Shown piece after piece: positions 21,621 through 22,524 of a stretch of DNA of 22,524 nt; position 1 is the stretch's first letter, and each line of letters starts with the position of its first letter. The notes under the pieces were generated by a model. That model saw nothing but the letters and a program-made list of their open reading frames with translations, searched no databases and had not been told where the DNA came from. The translations under genes and the position numbers were made by a program. Source of the stretch: Cladosporium sp. IMV 00045 (taxonomy: Eukaryota > Ascomycota > Dothideomycetes > Cladosporiales > Cladosporiaceae); assembly GCA_001931905.2 (NCBI GenBank), contig MSJI02000072.1, forward strand, positions 1-22,524, in the 5' to 3' direction.

Positions 21621-21895
21621 GCCATCTTTTTTCTTTTCATGAACCTTACCGCTTCTGTCTTCTATCTGCCTGCCTTTCGCTGGAAGGAATGATTAAAAAA
21701 ATTGCGTTTGCCTCTCGCGTTCGCCTCCGTGGCGTTCATGCGAGTCTTTCCCGCATGAGACAAGGTAGATATGTATGCGTTTCCGAATGCTAGCGACGTA
21801 GAAACATTGACTCCATTTACTGGAAAACTCGGAAGAAACGTGTGATTGTGTGGTTTGTATGAAATGTTTGTTTTTGTTTCAATTTTCTTTTTGTA

Positions 21896-21901
21896 TTTAT
21901 T
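21896..21901 (-). terminator. Candidate poly(A) signal of the dioxygenase gene
   Basis: The plus strand tttatt gives AATAAA on the minus strand, about 160 bases downstream of the dioxygenase stop. Fungal poly(A) signals are loose, so this is a position guess. Confidence 0.35.
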
Positions 21902-22062
21902 GAAAAAATGAATTCATAAAACTCGCTCTAAACGCAGCAGATATCGTTATAAAAAGCAAGGAAAACCCCGACATAAGTCCCGTATGTACACGTCAAGGTT
22001 GTTCCGCCCATATTCATGTGTTTTATCGTTTCCATCTTCCCATTCTCCTCACTCAAAGCAGT

Positions 22063-22524
22063 CTAGTGCTGCACCGGCTCAGCAGCATTAACAGCCAAGC
22101 CCTTAGGGGCGAGGACGATGTTCAACTCGAGCTCGCGAGTGGCCGGACCGCCGGGACCCGTGTGCTCGCCGGTGGGCGGGTGGTTCTTGATGGGGTCGAA
22201 GTCGACGACGAGGTCGTCCTTGACGGCGAAGACGGTGTCGGTCGCCAGCCAGGGGTCGTCTTTGGGGTAGATTTGCGTGACGACGGGCTTGTAGTCGTCG
22301 TGCGTGACCTGGAAATGAACAGTGTTAGTGGGTGTGACGTGATGAGATGGGCGATCGTCAGGACTTACCATCAAGTGAATGTGCGCAGGTCTCATGGGGT
22401 GCCTGTCAACAGCCTGGAGGAACTTGTACGAAGGGCCGTCGGTGGGCAGGGAGTAGGCGGTGGGGCGCAGGCAGTAGAGGCGGTACTCGCCCTTGTCGTC
22501 GGTCTTGAACTTGCCGCGCAGGTT
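22063..22524 (-). CDS. Intradiol ring-cleavage dioxygenase (catechol 1,2-dioxygenase type), 5' part outside window
   Basis: The coding sequence visible is complement(22063..22308, 22369..>22524), the last 133 residues. The 60-base intron 22309-22368 has GTAAGT, CACTAAC and TTCCAG and joins HIHLM to [10 protein letters not shown] in frame. The family uses non-haem Fe(III) to open the ring of catechol or hydroxyquinol between the two hydroxyls, giving muconate or maleylacetate. [20 protein letters not shown] contains the ligand Tyr in AYSLP. RPAHIH, 24 residues on, supplies the two His ligands. The Tyr-to-His spacing matches that known for catechol 1,2-dioxygenases. [10 protein letters not shown] and VVDFDPI are typical of the C-terminal half. 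The tail EPVQH shows no peroxisomal signal. Substrate (catechol or hydroxyquinol) cannot be decided without the N-terminal half. It converges with the amine oxidase, 662 bases apart. Confidence 0.92.
   Translation of the reverse strand, partial: NLRGKFKTDDKGEYRLYCLRPTAYSLPTDGPSYKFLQAVDRHPMRPAHIHLMVSPDDRPSHHVTPTNTVHFQVTHDDYKPVVTQIYPKDDPWLATDTVFAVKDDLVVDFDPIKNHPPTGEHTGPGGPATRELELNIVLAPKGLAVNAAEPVQH

Larger units (their letters stand above)
21401..22062. other. Convergent intergenic region with both 3' ends
   Basis: This region holds the 3' UTRs of the amine oxidase (plus) and the dioxygenase (minus). No coding frame is convincing; one at 21599-21793 has 64 codons and no motif. A purine-rich run follows the amine oxidase stop (21400-21450). 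A perfect 16-base palindrome lies at 21605-21620, and a 7-bp hairpin with a 9-base loop lies at 21736-21758. Confidence 0.6.

Overview
The window looks like a piece of a filamentous ascomycete (Pezizomycotina) genome. It has short GT-AG introns of 49-73 bases, a HET-domain gene, a peroxisomal-type copper amine oxidase, and a large block of repeats with the signature of repeat-induced point mutation (RIP). A Dothideomycete is a reasonable guess, but nothing read here proves it.

The window has two very different halves. Bases 1 to about 12,590 are AT-rich and nearly empty of CpA and TpG; I count two TG and no CA in the first 1,000 bases. This is a dead, heavily RIP-mutated transposon block. Bases 1-8589 hold a Ty3/Gypsy retrotransposon on the minus strand, flanked by two LTR copies; the left one is cut by the window edge. 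Its pol can still be read through the mutations as reverse transcriptase, RNase H, integrase and a C-terminal chromodomain. Between the end of pol and the left LTR lies a second long degraded reading frame on the opposite (plus) strand, about 600-3288, which I cannot identify. From 8590 to about 12,590 there is more mutated repeat with a long plus-strand reading frame, also unidentified.

About 12,600-22,524 is normal genic DNA. It holds a two-exon minus-strand gene for a disordered protein of unknown function (14031-15204). Next is a plus-strand HET-domain gene that appears broken by two in-frame stops and a one-base frameshift (16153-18380). Then comes an intact three-exon copper amine oxidase with a PTS2-type peroxisomal signal (19169-21400). 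Last is the 3' part of a minus-strand intradiol catechol-type dioxygenase, cut by the window end (22063-22524).

The amine oxidase and the dioxygenase are convergent neighbours. Both could serve breakdown of (aromatic) amines, but that link is inference. The HET gene is the kind of fast-evolving, dispensable gene often found next to repeat blocks, and at least one of its stops is of the RIP type (CAA to TAA).
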